Origin: Massilia sp. erpn
GTDB taxonomy: Bacteria; Pseudomonadota; Gammaproteobacteria; Burkholderiales; Burkholderiaceae_D
NCBI RefSeq assembly: GCF_024400215.1
Contig: NZ_CP053748.1
Location: 186,001 to 250,000 of the forward strand
Direction: 5' to 3'
DNA length: 64,000 bases
The notes beneath the pieces are model-generated. The model searched no databases. It was not told the origin of the DNA and was given only the letters and a program-made list of their open reading frames with translations. Numbering within the stretch: position 1 is the stretch's first letter; every line of letters begins with the position of its first letter. The position numbers and the translations under genes are program-made. Shown in pieces: positions 61,662-64,000 of this stretch.

Positions 61662-62092
61662 TGTACCTGCTCGATACCAACGCCATCTCGGAAATGCGCC
61701 GCCTTGGCAGTGGCAAATGCGACCCGCAGTTTGCCGCCTGGGCCAGCGACGCCCATCCTGGCGAGCTGTTTTTGTCCGCCATTACCATTCTGGAACTGGA
61801 AATTGGCGTCCTACGCGCTGAAAGGAGCGACACATCCAAAGGACAAGTGCTGCGAATTTGGCTGAACAAGCGCGTACTCCCCGCCTTTTGGGGCAGAATC
61901 CTACCAGTGACCACCAGCGTCGCCCTGCGCAGCGCACAGCTGCACGTGCCCAATCCCTGTTCACTGGCGGACGGACTGATTGCCGCCACCGCCGCCCTGC
62001 ATGACCTGACCCTGGTGACTCGCAATGTGCACGACTTTCGTCTGAGTGGAGTCAGGTTGGTGAATCCCTGGGAAGGTGGCGGGCTTTTTTGA
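61661..62092 (+). CDS. vapC: VapC-type PIN-domain toxin
   Basis: 143 residues. Acidic PIN residues D5 (YLLDTNAISE), E45 (ILELEIG), D104 (SLADGLIAA) and the late TRNVHDF are in place, so it is probably an active RNase. Start overlaps the antitoxin stop. The pair is inserted between ompA and ubiG. Confidence 0.9.
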   Translation: MYLLDTNAISEMRRLGSGKCDPQFAAWASDAHPGELFLSAITILELEIGVLRAERSDTSKGQVLRIWLNKRVLPAFWGRILPVTTSVALRSAQLHVPNPCSLADGLIAATAALHDLTLVTRNVHDFRLSGVRLVNPWEGGGLF

Positions 62093-62137
62093 CATCCCGG
62101 CTTTGGCGCCGGACAAAATGCGGCTATCATGCGGGCT

Positions 62138-62833
62138 ATGAACGCCGATCCTTTAGAACTGCAAAAATTCAGTGAGCTGGCCCATCGCTGGTGGGACCCC
62201 ACTTCCGAGTTTCGTCCGCTGCACGAAATCAATCCGCTACGCCTGGAGTGGATCAACGCGCGCGCCCCGCTGGCGGGCAAGAACGTGATCGACATCGGCT
62301 GCGGCGGCGGCATCCTGGCCGAATCGATGGCGCGCAAGGGCGCCAAGGTGACGGGCATCGACCTGTCGGAAAAAGCCCTGAAAGTGGCCGACCTGCACAG
62401 CCTGGAATCGGGCGTGCCGGTGCGCTACAAGCTGATCGCCGCCGAAGACATGGCGGCCCAGGAAGCGGGCCAGTACGATGTGGTGACCTGCATGGAAATG
62501 CTGGAACACGTGCCCGACCCGGCCGCCATCGTGCGCGCCGCCGCCACCTTGGTGAAACCGGGCGGCCAGGTCTTCTTCTCCACCCTGAACCGCAATCCGA
62601 AAGCCTATCTGTTCGCGGTGATCGGCGCCGAATACCTGCTGCGCCTGCTGCCCAAGGGCACGCACGATTATGAAAAATTCATCACCCCGGCCGAACTGAG
62701 CCAGGACATCCGCAGCGCCGGCCTGCAGGTGGAAGGCTTGAAAGGCATGGGCTACAACCCGCTGACCAAGATCTATTCGCTGAACGACGACACCAGCGTC
62801 AACTACCTGGTCGCCGCCAGCCGCCCGCTCTAA
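62138..62833 (+). CDS. ubiG: UbiG, ubiquinone O-methyltransferase
   Basis: 231 residues from the ATG at 62138. [17 protein letters not shown] start, SAM-binding [25 protein letters not shown] and FFSTLNRN, as in UbiG. It performs both O-methylations of ubiquinone synthesis. Followed by gph, a standard pairing. Confidence 0.95.
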   Translation: MNADPLELQKFSELAHRWWDPTSEFRPLHEINPLRLEWINARAPLAGKNVIDIGCGGGILAESMARKGAKVTGIDLSEKALKVADLHSLESGVPVRYKLIAAEDMAAQEAGQYDVVTCMEMLEHVPDPAAIVRAAATLVKPGGQVFFSTLNRNPKAYLFAVIGAEYLLRLLPKGTHDYEKFITPAELSQDIRSAGLQVEGLKGMGYNPLTKIYSLNDDTSVNYLVAASRPL

Positions 62834-62887
62834 ACACCCACGGGCGGCTGTAGCCGCCCCGTCGCCCATCCCAGCCCCTTCCCCACC

Positions 62888-63574
62888 ATGAGCCTTTCCG
62901 CCCCCCGCGCCATCCTCTTCGATCTGGACGGCACCCTGGCCGACACCGCGCCCGACCTGGCAGCCGCCATCAATCTGCTGCGCAGCAAGCGCGGCCTGGC
63001 GCCGACGCCCTATGACGTGCTGCGTCCGACCGCCTCGGCCGGCGCGCGCGGCATGATCGGCGCCTCCTTCGGCCTGGCGCCTGGTGACGCCGGCTTCGAG
63101 GAATTGCGCGTCGGCTTCCTGGCCAATTACGAAGCGGCCATCGCCGTGCACAGCACCCTCTTCCCCGGCGTGGCCGAGCTGCTGGACGGCATCCAGAGCG
63201 CCGGCTTGAGCTGGGGCATCGTCACCAATAAGGCCGCCCGCTTCACCGAGCCGCTGGTGCCGCTGATCGGCCTGCACCAGGCCGGCTGCGTGGTCTCGGG
63301 CGACACCACCGCCCATGCCAAGCCGCACCCCGCCCCGCTGCTGGAAGCGGCCGCGCGCCTGCAACTGGCACCGGAACAATGCTGGTATGTGGGCGACGAT
63401 CTGCGCGACATCCAGGCCGGCCGCGCCGCCGGCATGGCCACCGTCGCCTGCCAGTGGGGTTATTGCGGCGCCAGCGAACCGTCGAGCTGGGGCGCCGACC
63501 ACCTGCTGCCCACGCCGGACGCCTTGCTGGCCCTGATCCGCGCCACCGTTGCGGCGGCGCCGCTGGCCGCCTGA
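62888..63574 (+). CDS. gph: Phosphoglycolate phosphatase (HAD family)
   Basis: 228 residues. Catalytic FDLDGTLADTAPDL at the start, IVTNKAARF and GDDLRDIQAGRAAGM late, typical of Gph. It removes 2-phosphoglycolate from DNA repair and metabolism. Confidence 0.93.
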   Translation: MSLSAPRAILFDLDGTLADTAPDLAAAINLLRSKRGLAPTPYDVLRPTASAGARGMIGASFGLAPGDAGFEELRVGFLANYEAAIAVHSTLFPGVAELLDGIQSAGLSWGIVTNKAARFTEPLVPLIGLHQAGCVVSGDTTAHAKPHPAPLLEAAARLQLAPEQCWYVGDDLRDIQAGRAAGMATVACQWGYCGASEPSSWGADHLLPTPDALLALIRATVAAAPLAA

Positions 63575-63681
63575 TAATAAGTATTTTTATGCAACATTAA
63601 GTTGCCACATGGCAATCAACAGGCGTACTATACGGATATTAGAGTCAATACGTAGTATTACCGAATAGTCCGGAGAACAGT

Positions 63682-64000
63682 ATGTCGAGCGATGACGCAG
63701 CGGAGCTAGCACTGCCACGAAGTAGTGCTCCGCAGGTATGGGATGCCACGGTCAGCGAAACCAGCTTTTACTGGTATGACCTGATCAACGATCCCAAGGT
63801 AGCGGATTTCCACGACCCGATCGGGCGCTACCAGCGCCGCATGCAGTTTGCGCTGGACGCGACGATGGAAAAGCGCCTGATGTTCATGCTGGTCGCCCGC
63901 CCGCGCCTGCGCTTCGACCCCAAGCGCAGCACCAGTTGGGGCTTTTTTTCCCTGAAGCTGACCATCCCCATCCTGATCGGCGGCGAAGAGCGCAAAAGCA
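63682..64000 (+). CDS. Unidentified protein, cut by the window end
   Basis: ATG at 63682 with GGAGA upstream; open through base 64000 (106 residues). The sequence includes ETSFYWYDLINDPKVADFHD and KRLMFMLVARPRLRFD. No signal peptide. I do not recognise the family from this part. Confidence 0.65.
   Translation, partial: MSSDDAAELALPRSSAPQVWDATVSETSFYWYDLINDPKVADFHDPIGRYQRRMQFALDATMEKRLMFMLVARPRLRFDPKRSTSWGFFSLKLTIPILIGGEERKS

Noticed and set aside
1..64000. tRNA genes, CRISPR arrays or insertion sequences
   Set aside because: No cloverleaf-like sequence, regular repeat-spacer array or transposase reading frame was recognised.

Overview
The window is chromosomal DNA of a GC-rich betaproteobacterium, most likely an Oxalobacteraceae member (Massilia/Duganella/Janthinobacterium type). 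The evidence is the housekeeping block from about 43.3 kb to the right end: hldA-lapB-lapA-ihfB-rpsA-cmk-aroA-tyrA-hisC-pheA-serC-gyrA on the minus strand, then ompA-(vapBC)-ubiG-gph on the plus strand. This order is typical of Burkholderiales.

The left two thirds (about 1-43.2 kb) is an accessory region with the content of a conjugative or integrative element. In transcription order (minus strand, right to left) it has a TraI-like protein and the TraD coupling ATPase (36.9-40.0 kb), a DUF4400 membrane protein (35.5-36.2 kb), and a Trb/VirB-type type IV secretion operon virB11-B2-B3-B4-B5-B6-OmpA-domain lipoprotein-B8-B9-B10 (21.4-31.4 kb). A type IVB thin-pilus operon follows: pilL-N-O-P-Q-R-S-V (11.8-21.3 kb). 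Next come two tandem paralogous cysteine-rich exported proteins, a five-repeat Ig-like lipoprotein, a DsbC-type disulfide isomerase and a PilT/VirB1-type lytic transglycosylase (6.0-11.7 kb). Accessory genes further left are an extra RNase III, a YcbK/DUF882-like Tat protein, an EAL phosphodiesterase, a small HTH-like protein, a MazF/PemK-like toxin pair and a CAP-domain lipoprotein cut by the window edge. A plus-strand cassette at 32.6-34.0 kb carries three small proteins and an adenylate-kinase-like P-loop protein.

Regulation looks dedicated. At 41.1-43.2 kb a coiled-coil DNA-binding-type protein is followed by FlhD-like and FlhC-like proteins, the latter with the CX2C-X14-CX2C zinc motif, resembling the SetCD/AcaCD master activators of SXT and IncC elements. 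A palindrome built on GGGGACAYGTGTCCCC occurs five times, and four copies lie just upstream of the four main minus-strand units: traI-like/traD, virB11, pilL and dsbC. A small candidate DNA-binding protein encoded at 40.2-40.7 kb, whose gene contains the fifth copy, is a possible cognate regulator.

The most unusual points are these: the only TraI-like protein lacks the His/Asp residues of MOBH relaxases and no integrase or replication gene is visible; the two cysteine-rich proteins share a trunk but have different C-terminal tails, and a remnant of the pilV 3' end lies between them; and an OmpA-type lipoprotein sits where VirB7 would be. The system may be a degenerate element, or a secretion/pilus machine kept for something other than its own transfer. 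The sequence alone cannot decide.
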